Below, piece by piece: positions 1 to 9,708 of a stretch of 64,000 nucleotides of DNA; positions within the stretch are counted from its first letter, which is position 1; each line of letters opens with the position of its first letter. The translations under genes and the position numbers were made by a program. Origin of the DNA: Phytophthora sp. 'mugwort' (taxonomy: Eukaryota > Oomycota > Peronosporomycetes > Peronosporales > Peronosporaceae); contig JAUCEF010000009.1 of assembly GCA_033558025.1 (NCBI GenBank), positions 1,984,001 to 2,048,000 of the forward strand, read 5' to 3'. Below the pieces are notes generated by a model, which worked only from the letters and a program-made list of their open reading frames with translations, had not been told where the DNA came from and searched no databases.

Positions 1-980
1 ACGAGGCGAGTCGCCCGAGGTGCGCGAGGTGTCTTCCCTGTCATCAAGGAGAGAAACGAGTGACTGGCTCTCTTAAGGGTTAATCGGTATGGGGTAGATA
101 AAAGCGGTATGAAATACTTCGACTTCATAGCATTCATATCTCTATTGCGCTATCCTTTTTGCCTACATCGAATTCGCCCTAAAATAGCTCTTTCGGAAGA
201 GAATGCGTGATGTCCACCGAAAAAGTGCTATATCCCCACCAAAAATCTGTGTCAGCACCATAGAAGCTGCAAGTACCAATCCATGCAAAGATTCCACCAT
301 TCGATGTTTATGCTATGAACCGATGTAGCTGTTCTGCACGTGCACATGAAAAAGGTGACGCGTATCTCAATTAGCGCGGATGAGCCAGCTTACAAGCTCG
401 TTCAGCGTAATGTGCGCCACTTTAAAGTACTAAATGGAGGGATCCCTTGGCGTGGGGCATCGATACTCTCATCGCTCGGAAGATGCCGCCCGTGTGCCCG
501 GGATAGAGGTGGCCGCTGATCTGAGTGAAGATGAAGTTGACCCTACGCTCAGGGTCTGAAGTCACATCAGATACACAAGAGCGGCCCCGTGACCGGTACT
601 ATTTGCGCCTATGACATTCCACACCGAATGCGCTATAGGCTGTTAAAGTGTACGTTTGTTTCCTTCGTCCCTGCTACCTATCCATGCTTATGGCGCGGCA
701 AGTTGCTGATTTGCCTCATCTATGAGCACGGTGAGTACTTCACATAGGGCCAGAGCTTCGCATTAGCTGCTGATACATGCTACTACATCACCTTGATGTA
801 TCAACATATCTGCATCAGCATCAACCTGCTACCGAACTTTCTCGAGTATCAGTATCAATGATATAGTCTGCCGAAACGTGCCTGGAGGTGTCGTATCAAG
901 TACTTCAAGTAGGTAATGCATTTTTTTTATAAAGGCCCATAGATCTAGCGCATTGCGTAGTCTTGTCTTGCCTATGAATA
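1..980. other. Repeat-rich non-coding stretch
   Basis: No open frame with recognisable protein similarity was found on either strand. Composition is mixed, with AT-rich runs near 780-960. It directly precedes a minus-strand Gypsy integrase remnant, so it could hold the 3' flank or LTR of that element, but I see no clear LTR ends. Confidence 0.4.
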
Positions 981-983
981 CAC

Positions 984-1721
984 TTATATTTTAGGAGAAA
1001 CGCCTGCCAACGTGCATTGATACTGCCACTTCCAAAGTTGAGGGGTAACGACGAGTGAAGAGGAGACGGAGGAGAATATCTCGGAAGAAGTCGGTCGGCT
1101 GGGCGACGGTCTAGTCGGCCAGCACGGAATCCCTACGACCATCAAGCATGCACCGCAGAACGTCTTCACTCCTGTGTGGCAGTTCATCCATCGCCTCTCC
1201 AAGCCACACCCTAATGCAAGTGACCCCGGCGGCCGTTCACGCACGTTTATGTTGTATGTGCTGAAAAGCTTAAAGTTGTCTAAAACGGTGGGCAACTGTT
1301 TCCGTTAGAAGACTGGTTTCAAACCAGAAACCTGGGAGGGAAGCGCTTTCGGAGCTTCTACCACTTACGGCAGAATCCCCAGAACCACCCCGGATAGTAC
1401 GGGGCTGTAGAGGGTGCCTCAACCCAATCAGGTAGGACGGGGCGAACCGCATGATTGAGCGCAAACTCAACAATAGGAAAGCGACCGTCAATTGGTGCGG
1501 TGCTTGCGCACAGACACTCCGTTGCGTGCCCTCGGGAACTCGTTAACGGGCTCGGTCTGACCATCCATCTGCGGATGGTCCGCGATTGATATAGCAACTA
1601 GTTCCCAACAAGGAGAACAGCGTCTTCCACAACACAGCGGCAAAAGAACATATACAACGGCGATTTCATCGATGGCATGGTTACAGCACCAGCAAACGTC
1701 AATCAATGCAAGATTGCACAT
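984..1721 (-). pseudogene. Ty3/Gypsy integrase remnant
   Basis: Broken minus-strand frames carry the C-terminal part of a retroviral-type integrase. The signature HPQMDGQTEPVN (about 1536-1578) matches the conserved H-P-Q-x-D-G-Q-T-E-x-x-N block of Ty3/Gypsy integrases. It is followed, in another frame, by FPIVEFALNHAV, the usual P-x-x-E-F-A-x-N block. Frames change between the two blocks and stops interrupt them, so it cannot make a working integrase. The intact enzyme would insert retrotransposon cDNA in the nucleus. The family assignment is from motifs; decay is seen directly. Confidence 0.75.
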
Positions 1722-1768
1722 GCTTCGACAACACGATACTCATCTGCATTCGGTTGAAGTAGCACAGG

Positions 1769-3100
1769 ATGAAGACAAGGAAGCTCCTTAAAATTCAAGC
1801 GTACGGCATCAGAAGTAATGCTGATCCCCGAGTAACCAATCCAATGACGAAGAAACAAAAAACGTTAGAGGAAATGCTGGCTGTGAACGACGAAGACGTG
1901 AGCATATTGACGACCGATGGCTGTTATCGTCTGGATTGCCTCGCACAGTGCTGGAAAACGCAGAGTTGCCGTTCCTAGCGAGGAGACTAGCTAATCGACC
2001 CGACCTCAAAATGCGGCATGTGATACGTTTTATGGGTTTGCTGAAGCGGATTTTCAGTCGTTTATTGTTCTAGCAGCGGGAAATCTACGTGATGAGTTTT
2101 TGAAATCATCGGGATTTCCGTTTGTGGCCCCTTGCTCGACTTGTGGACAAATGGCTCCAACGTGAGTGTGCTTGGTATCACGGTCAATTCTATCAGCTCC
2201 CGGTGGCGTTTAGTGAAAATTGCGATGCTCGCTACGCCGAATTCGACAGGTCATGGGGCTGCAATCGTTTCGTATCGCAACAAATAAGACATTCAAAGCC
2301 GATACGACATAGCTGCTGAAGCGTTCACGCGACTTACTGTTAGTAACACGGCCAGCAGTGCGCGCAACGTTGCGAACCGTTTTGCCAACACCGATCAGGT
2401 CGACTGCTTGATGCACTTGCTAAGTCTTCGTCTACTTTACACACTGGGCCTGAAAGAAAATATACGCAATGATGGACCATCATTGTGACACCAGGAGGAA
2501 AATTTAGCGACGATCTTCGGATGATTCAATTGTTGCGTGACCTTGCCACGTTTTGCAGCACCCCAAGTCGAGAAACAAGCTGGCCTAGGTGAAAAAATGT
2601 ACAATCTCCCTCGAGTGAACATCACATTGACGCTAAGAGGCGGGTGGGCTACGCAACCAAACTACTCCATCGTAGTGGGTATACAACTACTACGCGTTCT
2701 AAATGTACTTCGAAACAACACCTTCAAGGTGTGTGGTCTTAGATCTCTCCTGACGACTGGACATTGATTATCGAAATGGAGGCGATCACAAACAAACTGG
2801 CAGAGTTCCGTCTTGGAGAAATACAAAAGGAGGGTGTTTCTAGCTCCTATCATACTACCCTGCAACGACGGCCAACAAATTCACAACGTCGTCATGACCA
2901 TCACAATCATCCGCTTCCAGCATGACGTCGTTCTCACTCATTGGAAATTAGACTGTGAGAAGTCGCCTCCGCGTTTGGAACGCCGCGATCCACGTAGATC
3001 GCAAACAGCACAGGGATTACGATCTATTCTATTTCGTGATTTCCAACGAGGGTTCCAAACACGGAAAAATGCGATTTCGACATCACGAAAATAGTTTGCA
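1769..3100 (+). pseudogene. Degenerate hAT-like transposase
   Basis: Several plus-strand frames, interrupted by stops, read like a hAT-superfamily transposase as found in oomycetes. One block has ANRFANTDQVDCLMHLLSL (about 2370-2430), resembling the C-x-x-H-x-L-N-L helix of hAT proteins. A second block near 2740-2830 reads SSDDWTLIIEMEAITNKLAE, resembling the helical region after it. No BED zinc finger, C-terminal dimerisation block or terminal inverted repeats could be identified. The assignment rests on remembered family patterns and is moderate; a domain search would settle it. Confidence 0.4.
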
Positions 3101-3700
3101 AATTCTCAAAAAATTGTGATAAAAAATGCAGTGGATCCAAACAGGCCCTAGGGCCGGTTTGGCCTTTGCCATACCGATATCATGTGGACACCCTTGACAA
3201 CCCCTCAACCATACAAATAATGGAGCTAGTTGACGTACGGAAAGCTTCGGGCGACTCGGGACGATTCACCACTTGGGATAAAGAGCGCGACGGAGCGTCA
3301 GAAGAAGGCACTTGCTTCATAGATGCCCGCTCTATTACATTGGTCAGCCACAGCTGGTTACCGTGAATATGTGGTGTGCGTTAAAAATACTCACCCTGAT
3401 AAGATTGCTTACGGCGTTCCCCGCGACGAGGTGACGGAGCTCTTCAAGGAACTACAGCGCCAAAGCGTGCCATCGCATTTACGACGTTCTGCTCCACAAC
3501 ATTCTGCTCCACAACACTCTGTTTGGATACAGGAGCAACGTCAAAACGCTTCGTAAGATATCCCAGTGTTTACCGCCTGCTGCATATTAGCAAGCGCAGG
3601 CGAAGATGACGTCGGCACAACTTCGTCGTGGTTACTCCGAATGAACGGGTCTTTGGCCTTGACTGGTATACGGCTGGGAAGGATTCGCCGATGAAAGTGC
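3101..3700. other. No recognisable gene
   Basis: Short plus-strand frames (3166-3366 and 3323-3556) have no domain that I recognise and overlap in different frames. A small direct repeat encoding SAPQH twice sits near 3490-3520. It is most likely degraded repeat sequence between the hAT-like relic and the Gypsy relic downstream. Confidence 0.4.
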
Positions 3701-3710
3701 TTCCTCTCAG

Positions 3711-5200
3711 CTACTTTCGCTGGATTAAACACGTTAAGTGGCTAGGCCGAGTTGAGCTATAACCAGGGTACACGTCCGTAACGGGAAGGGTAAGTCGAAA
3801 CCGCGAAGAATCGAGCGCGCCGGGAGAATGCCAACACCAGAATGGCAGGGTATGTAATCGAGATACATATAGGACATTGAGCCCCCTTCGAGCTTGCTTC
3901 ATCACTTGCCTTTGTTTTTCCTTCGCTTTGTTTTGAAATTTGCGATCGGATCTGGAATTATCCCTAGATTTCAACGGGCTCCCAGGTTGGGTCTGTTCAA
4001 CCACCCACTCCACAAGAAATTGTGCACGTTGTTTGGGACGGCGCTTTTCGAATAAGATTGACAAATTGGCCTACGTTACCATCTGCAAGACCAACATCGT
4101 GTGGACGTGACAAACGTGTAGGGTCGTGTTAAGGTTTCAGGGAGCCAGCGTAGAACACCGAATGTAACTTGTTGCGTGCTTATATGTTGAGTTCGTACCC
4201 GTGGTTGTGGACCTTCCGCACTACCGTGTACGACCCATCCACTTCGGCCCGAGTTTGTGAGATTTGGTAGCCCAGTGCGCTTCACATAATACACCCTTGG
4301 AAATACAACGTGCTGTCGCGCAATATGTCGAAGGTCTTGTGAAGATTTCCAAGTGAGCTTTGATATTCGGCGACAACGTGAAGATGTAGATGCCTTCGTA
4401 AACGACTTCGTTTTCCAGCACACGGAACAGTTTTGATGTCGATGGCGCGTTACGGACTCCCATGGGTAGCACCAGATATTCCTAGCCACCGTTGGACGAC
4501 TGGAAGGCGGTGAACCTGATGTCTTCGTCGCGCATGTGAGCTTAGTAGTACGCTGACACCAAGGCCATCGAGGAAAACCGGTATGTTCCATCTATTGCGT
4601 CCAAGCTGTCTTCTTTCATGGTAACAGGATCTTTCATGGTAACAGAATGCTCTGACGAATCGTGTTGAGTTTAAGTACCGCTAGACGTTCACGATCCGCC
4701 AACCGGCTGGCTTCCAGCTGCAGAATGCTGGAGCAGCATGTGGCATGTGCATGATATTTGGCCGAATGAGCTTCTTCTTCACCTTGTCCTCAGCCCAGCG
4801 CACGATGTCACGCTGCTGCGCAGGTGATGCCGACATTTTAGCCGATACCTATCAAGATTGGGAGATTTCACATCGATCCGATGCTCGATATCGCGCTTCT
4901 CTGGCAGATCTTCCAGTATTTCAGGGCGGCATGCGCTGTCCTTGTACTTGGTCAGAAGGGTCGAAGGCATGATTCTCTCAAAACCATTTCCCAACCCATC
5001 TTCAAATAACGTTGAGCTTTCGCCGTTTCGATATCGTCCTGCCGCTGTGTCGATCGCACGACAGTCTTAAACGTTTCGTTCGTCAAACCAGCATGAAATC
5101 TGGCCCACCTAACGACTTGGTCTCAATTCTAGGAACTTCCGCAGCTTCTTCCGCGTATTCTACTTTGCTTGTACACCTATCTCGTTAACGACATCCATCG
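3711..5200 (-). pseudogene. Ty3/Gypsy reverse transcriptase remnant
   Basis: Minus-strand reading gives pieces of a Gypsy RT in its normal order: WRIVN (about 4690), a stretch on DAIDGTYRFSSMALVSAYY (about 4550-4610), the RFTAFQ block (about 4510), then LPMGVRNAPST (about 4440-4475) and a degraded palm continuation ending near 4220. The lower part (3711-4064) is a further open minus frame that may be the integrase side. Frames shift at least three times and a stop replaces a residue after SAYY. Only the family and direction are secure. Confidence 0.7.
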
Positions 5201-6287
5201 TGAACATCTTCTCCACGATACTATCTTTGCCCCGGTCGCTAGGGCCTGTTCCATCCCCAGCGCTACATCTTGAAGATTCTCTCGTTCTATCCCCAAATGG
5301 CGAACCGATGGTTCTTCTTGCTGCTTGAAGACACACTTGAGGCTTCACTTTGCTCTAAAGTTCGAACGGATATAAATGGGACTTCACATCCTTTTCCAGC
5401 GCGTAATTTCCACAGGAATCGGGTCTTTTCGCGGATAGGTCTCTCGCCCCGACAGATCTCCGAAGCCCGGAGACGATCACCAGTCCGCCTTCCTGATCGG
5501 TCCACAGGTCGTGCCTGTCGTTCCCAGCGCAATTCGGTTCCTCTACTTCCTATTCCACAGATGTCACTGAGGGCACGTGTGACCCAAACTACGAGCCACT
5601 TAACGCTTTAGCGGCCTTGGATGCCGCATGTGCGCGGCAAGTGCCGAAGGCGACGTCTCAGATATGTGTTGTACAGCCCGGGGCAATGACTACTCGTGCG
5701 TCAGGAGTCCTTATCTACGACTCCAGTACGTTAGGCTGTCGCAAACTACAAATGACACCCTCGCTTATGATATCGTCGGGAACCAACTATCTATTCTTCT
5801 TTAAGGCTATTTTTTTCAGCCAGTGCTATACCGAAATTGTTGAACGGCCAGTAGTACCACTTATTGGGGAATTGTAACCGCGATATAGTTTAGATAGTAG
5901 GCATTTGAGGAGTGAGGGACTGATCGAGGACTGCACTGCCACAAATTATTTCGGATGGGGGGGGGCAGATCAACTGGATGTTGCGACAGAAAATGCTATT
6001 TTTACGTTGTTAACTTCCTTCGAGACAATCGAATCGAAGGATTGCAGCCCTTGGCGTCTGCGTTATAACGGAGAGCCCGAAATTGCCCAATAGCCAAGTA
6101 TGTTATCCGTCCGAATTCGACTCAGATGCTGTTTGCCAAGCGCTCGTCGCCTGCGGACTTCTCAAACGATGTGTGTGTACCGGTACCACGACGGGGCACA
6201 CAACACCTCGCGCCCAGGAAGTGTGACTTCCGGAGAGTATACAAACTATCAGTAAACAGCAGTTCACAAGTCCCTGGTCTGGGATCC
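5201..6287. other. No intact gene; contains one dispersed repeat copy
   Basis: Short frames on both strands lack recognisable domains. The lower part probably belongs to the upstream side of the minus-strand Gypsy relic. A G-run occurs near 5957-5965. Positions 5760-5875 hold one of three copies of a dispersed repeat listed separately. Confidence 0.45.
5760..5875 (+). repeat. Dispersed repeat, copy 1
   Basis: This shares a block with 44578-44690 and 55679-55790 in the same orientation: a TCGCT-AT-CAT start, an AACTWTYTATT block, a CTTYTTWAGG-TAT block, then a GTAGTACCACY-ATT end (the last is clear here and in copy 2). The copies are diverged. They are plausibly fragments of one LTR or MITE family. 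No termini were found. Confidence 0.5.
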
Positions 6288-6547
6288 TGTTACCTAAATT
6301 ATGTAGATTTAAGAACGAATATACTTATAGGTGACCTCTTTTAATGCGTCTACATACTAACTATTAATCACCTATACAGTACCCTAGATGTTACCCTATT
6401 GGGTGGCTCTGAGGTCTTTGTACCATACGCTTGGTACCTATCCGTGACGTCATTACCGTGGCGTCATAATGATGTTGGCTACATCACTTAGGGTACTTAT
6501 ACACCATTTTGAAGAGTGACTTGGCACTCTTCCTGTAATCCGTTACA
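6288..6547 (+). repeat. Probable LTR (TGTTACC...CGTTACA)
   Basis: The 260-bp stretch begins TGTTACC and ends CCGTTACA, giving the TG...CA ends typical of LTRs. Its last 23 bp (CACTCTTCCTGTAATCCGTTACA, given here as CACTCTTCCTG then TAATCCGTTACA) recur with small changes at 17361-17384, next to another Gypsy relic. A small hairpin (GAAGAGTG / CACTCTTC) lies near the 3' end. Downstream plus-strand gag-like frames fit a 5' LTR. No clear primer-binding site was recognised after it. Confidence 0.45.
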
Positions 6548-6649
6548 TCCCCCCCCACTTAGGTTCGGTTTACCGACCATCCAGTGCCTTTCACTCTCCA
6601 AGTCGAATTACATCGACTTCGTTGCATTAGTTTCCGCAGCCGGCTCATT

Positions 6650-8126
6650 TCCTTTTGAGCCCGAACACTTCACGTGGTCTTCTTCTTCTCGGCTTCCACG
6701 TCAGCCTCAAGCATGACCAAAACTTGGTCTACAGCGCTGCGAAAGCGCCTGCCAAGCCTGTTACTTCTAAGCAGCAGGATAAGAGCTCTAGGCCCTCTGG
6801 CAAAGGCTCAGCCATTAAGGGATCCACCAAGGTGGCACCTAAGGTGACTCCCAAGGCGCCTGATCGCCTGTGGAGATCCTGAGCTCCTCGGGACTATGGG
6901 GAGGACTCTGCCATATCCTGGGGTGCAATGAAATCCCGCTCGTCTAAAGGTCTGACGTCGACCCGAGTCAGTCATATTCGCTTGGGTCTCATACCCCGTT
7001 GTCTAGCCATCATGGTGATGATGGCGACGAGCCGAAGACGCCCGAACGCCAGGGGAGGCCAGACTCACCCAAGGAGGACGAAGAGAAACCTCGTTCTCCT
7101 ATCAAGAACTTGACGCTCGCTGAGGCAACTGCCTGTACCAGAGCTGTTAAGGCTGCAGCAGCCTCGGAAGTCAGCCGTACATGGAGGGCTGCTTCCGGGT
7201 CTCCACTCCGTGAAGGGTATGGGACCATCGCTTACACGAGCTAGGGCCTCTTCAGCTCTTCTTCCGACGAGGAGGAAGAGGGCGAAGTCTGCCAAAGGTT
7301 CTCTAGCGATCTCGATGGGCAGCAGTCGGAGCACTAGGCTGTTCGTCAGAAGGGAGTGCGTGCCCTGGCGACCCGGTTGCCTGTGAAGTATTTTTCTCCC
7401 GTTCGTGGGGGACCGCCTTACGCTCCCGGGTACTTCCCTCCGGAGAAGTCCCACGGAGCTGATGCCTACACGGGCAGCTCCAGCCGCCGCGCCTGCTTCT
7501 CGGTGGGCGGTCTTCTCGGGCGCTTATGAGCGCCACCCGGTGGTCAATCAGCCCCTCTTCCAGAACGCGAGTATCCTTGATGCGTGCTTTTGGCATCGCA
7601 TACCATCACTCAAGGAGTTCCCGAGCCGTCGAAAGAAGCCAGATCTCCGGTCGGGACTGCGACCTGTGCGGGGCTATTCAGCCGTGATGCTACCACACTG
7701 TGACTCATTTCAAGAGGCAGAGGCCGTCTTTTGGAAGTGAGCAGCGCGTAGCTGCTCACAAGGACAACTAGAAATCTTCGGCTGGATCTCACTTTGGAGG
7801 CCATCCTTGACCTCCGAGATCTGTGTATTGAGTCTGCCCATGTTGTAGGCAAACGGCAGCTTTCTCGAGAACTGCAGAAGCATTCCGCTTCTAGCGCTCA
7901 TGATGAGCGCGGGTATAATCTTGGCTCCACGACCACACCCCGTTCGGGCAAGAAAGCCCGAACTACTTACGAAGCCGCCGCCGATTCTATTCCCAGATCG
8001 CTACAGCCTTCGGGCAGTCAGCCTGGAGTCATTCGTACGAACGGCTCCCAGGAGCACTCCCAGCCTCCGAGTACCCCCTTCCACTTCAGAATTTTTGCTG
8101 GCACACGTGACCATCTCGACTTGTAA
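6650..8126 (+). pseudogene. Degenerate gag-like region of a retroelement
   Basis: Overlapping plus-strand frames, switching register several times, encode Ser/Pro/Lys-rich low-complexity protein, an acidic stretch (SSSDEEEEGE near 7255), and a helical segment (about 7794-7900). No zinc knuckle was seen. Position after a probable LTR and before chromodomain, protease and RT segments in the same orientation suggests a Gypsy gag. The gag call is inference from position and composition. Confidence 0.4.
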
Positions 8127-8376
8127 TCCATCTTTCAATTTGGCTTTGGCTTCATGTTGCGATATCAGTGATTAAAAATAACACCCCCCAAAAAAACAGA
8201 TTGTGATTGAATATAACTGCATTATATAAATATCCCGCCAAACAGATATTCCAGCCACCCCAATCAGCTACAATAGCAATGCACTTCAACTTGCATGTTG
8301 TGGCACTGGTATACCACTAGGCATTTAGAAATGCCAAGGAAGAGTAGGCGCAACACAGAGATCAGCAGACTGGCCG

Positions 8377-8769
8377 ATGCCGAGCATTCACCGTCACAAG
8401 CAGCCAATACGCCATATGACCCTGGCGGAGCTCGTTGGGGCATCGACGCTTATACAAAGGTGCTCCCCGTCACTTGACGAGGAGCATGACAGCACTTCAT
8501 CCGGTAGTGACGGGTCGGACTTCGAGAGGCCCAACTTCTTCACGGTCGAGTTTATCTACGCGAAGAAATCCAGCGTGGCTGGCGACGCGTACTACTTCGT
8601 TGGCTGGGTTGATTTCCCGCGACCAACGTGGCGACCGGCAGCCGACTTGCCACAAGAAATCATCGGTAATTTTGAGCGGGAGGAACAGGGCACTGTGGGG
8701 CCCGTCGATCGACGAGCATTTACCGACAGGACTGCCTACCGGGACAAGCGGAAGAGGAAGAGAAGGTAG
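8377..8769 (+). CDS. Chromodomain ORF of a Gypsy-type element
   Basis: An uninterrupted 130-codon frame opens with ATG. After an acidic Ser-rich lead it carries a chromodomain-like fold: FFTVEFIYAKK, then YYFVGWVDFPRPTW and AADLPQEII (about 8535-8685). The aromatic residues Y, W and W are where methyl-lysine-binding chromodomains place their cage. The tail is basic (RDKRKRKRR). In chromoviruses this module steers integration to heterochromatin, normally at the integrase C-terminus. Here it lies directly upstream of a protease frame, with 78 bp between, so it is either the tail of one element abutting another or an unusual arrangement. Confidence 0.7.
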   Translation: MPSIHRHKQPIRHMTLAELVGASTLIQRCSPSLDEEHDSTSSGSDGSDFERPNFFTVEFIYAKKSSVAGDAYYFVGWVDFPRPTWRPAADLPQEIIGNFEREEQGTVGPVDRRAFTDRTAYRDKRKRKRR

Positions 8770-8847
8770 ACAAAGATAGATAAAGTCAATATAAGTGCGG
8801 CAATATTTACTATTGCTGTGGCATAAATCGCCGTTTTTATTAGTGAG

Positions 8848-9231
8848 ATGACTGATGACCAATACAATTTGATACTGTATTGGCGGACCTCTGATCCGGG
8901 GCAAGGGCGTATGAAGAGGGTTAAGGAGCGACTAGGTGTGGTGCATACCATCAAGATGAACGATGTTCTTAAGCTGCGCCACTGTGCTGACACCGGGTAC
9001 GACTGGTGCTTAATTAGTCGCAAAAACTTCGGAGAGCACGTTCGGCTGGGAACCAGTGTGCAAACTCTGACGTTGCATACCGCTGCGGGTCCCGTGGAAC
9101 CTTCTGAACACGTTACCTGTCTCATTGTAGAGGAGGAAGAGGACGAATTCATTCTCGGCAACAATGTCTTGCTGTCACTAAGCATTAATGGCGACAGACA
9201 ACGATCAACTCGCGGGCAACAACCCTGCTGA
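8848..9231 (+). CDS. Retropepsin-like aspartic protease frame (Gypsy)
   Basis: A 127-codon frame starts at ATG and carries ADTGYDWCLISRK (about 8980-9020), matching the D-T/S-G active site of retropepsins. It then has a flap-like region and the EFILGNNVL block, equivalent to the I-[IL]-G-x-[DN]-x-L motif that closes the fold. A functional copy would mature the Gag-Pol polyprotein. Downstream frames (9234-9650) read into the start of an RT, so this is the pro-pol junction of a Gypsy element. The frame is open, but the element is broken soon after. Confidence 0.75.
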   Translation: MTDDQYNLILYWRTSDPGQGRMKRVKERLGVVHTIKMNDVLKLRHCADTGYDWCLISRKNFGEHVRLGTSVQTLTLHTAAGPVEPSEHVTCLIVEEEEDEFILGNNVLLSLSINGDRQRSTRGQQPC

Positions 9232-9233
9232 CT

Positions 9234-9650
9234 ATGAAGACCCTTTTGTGTGCGACAATGAGCTGCACCTTGGTCATGCCAAAGCTCAAGATATACGCGA
9301 GGGTTTGTAGAAGCTGTTTTCGGCTGCGGTTAAGAATGATTTCCAGAATAATGCATACAGGAGCTTCGCCGCATCACCACGAAACATGATAGTTGGCGTT
9401 TGGTTTTGTGTGGTGACCCGCCGGCTAAAGTACCACCCTACTACTCCACCTGAAGCCGGGCGCGAAGCCGTTTCGTTGCAAACCTCGCCGATACGCAACT
9501 CTGCAGACCGAGTTCCTGAAGGATTTCAACAAGACACTCGTTGAACTTGGCTGAATCTACGAAAATCCCAGTAGTCGCTGGTCATGCGCTGCATTCACTC
9601 TGCAAATTTTCCAAGTACCGAGACTAGGATTTGTTGTGAGGAACCCCGCC
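9234..9650 (+). pseudogene. Start of Gypsy RT, truncated
   Basis: Plus-strand pieces include KPGAKPFRCKPRRY and a QTEFLKDFNKTLVELG block (about 9450-9555), followed after a stop by IYENPSSRWSCAAF (about 9557-9600). This is the standard N-terminal region of Gypsy RTs just before the palm. The match stops near 9640, and a different element starts at 9709, so the RT was truncated by insertion or recombination. Confidence 0.65.
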
Positions 9651-9708
9651 AGCGCTGCAAGCGGGTCAACAGATAGCTGCTCTCAAGCGATAGACCGCTA
9701 CTGCCACC

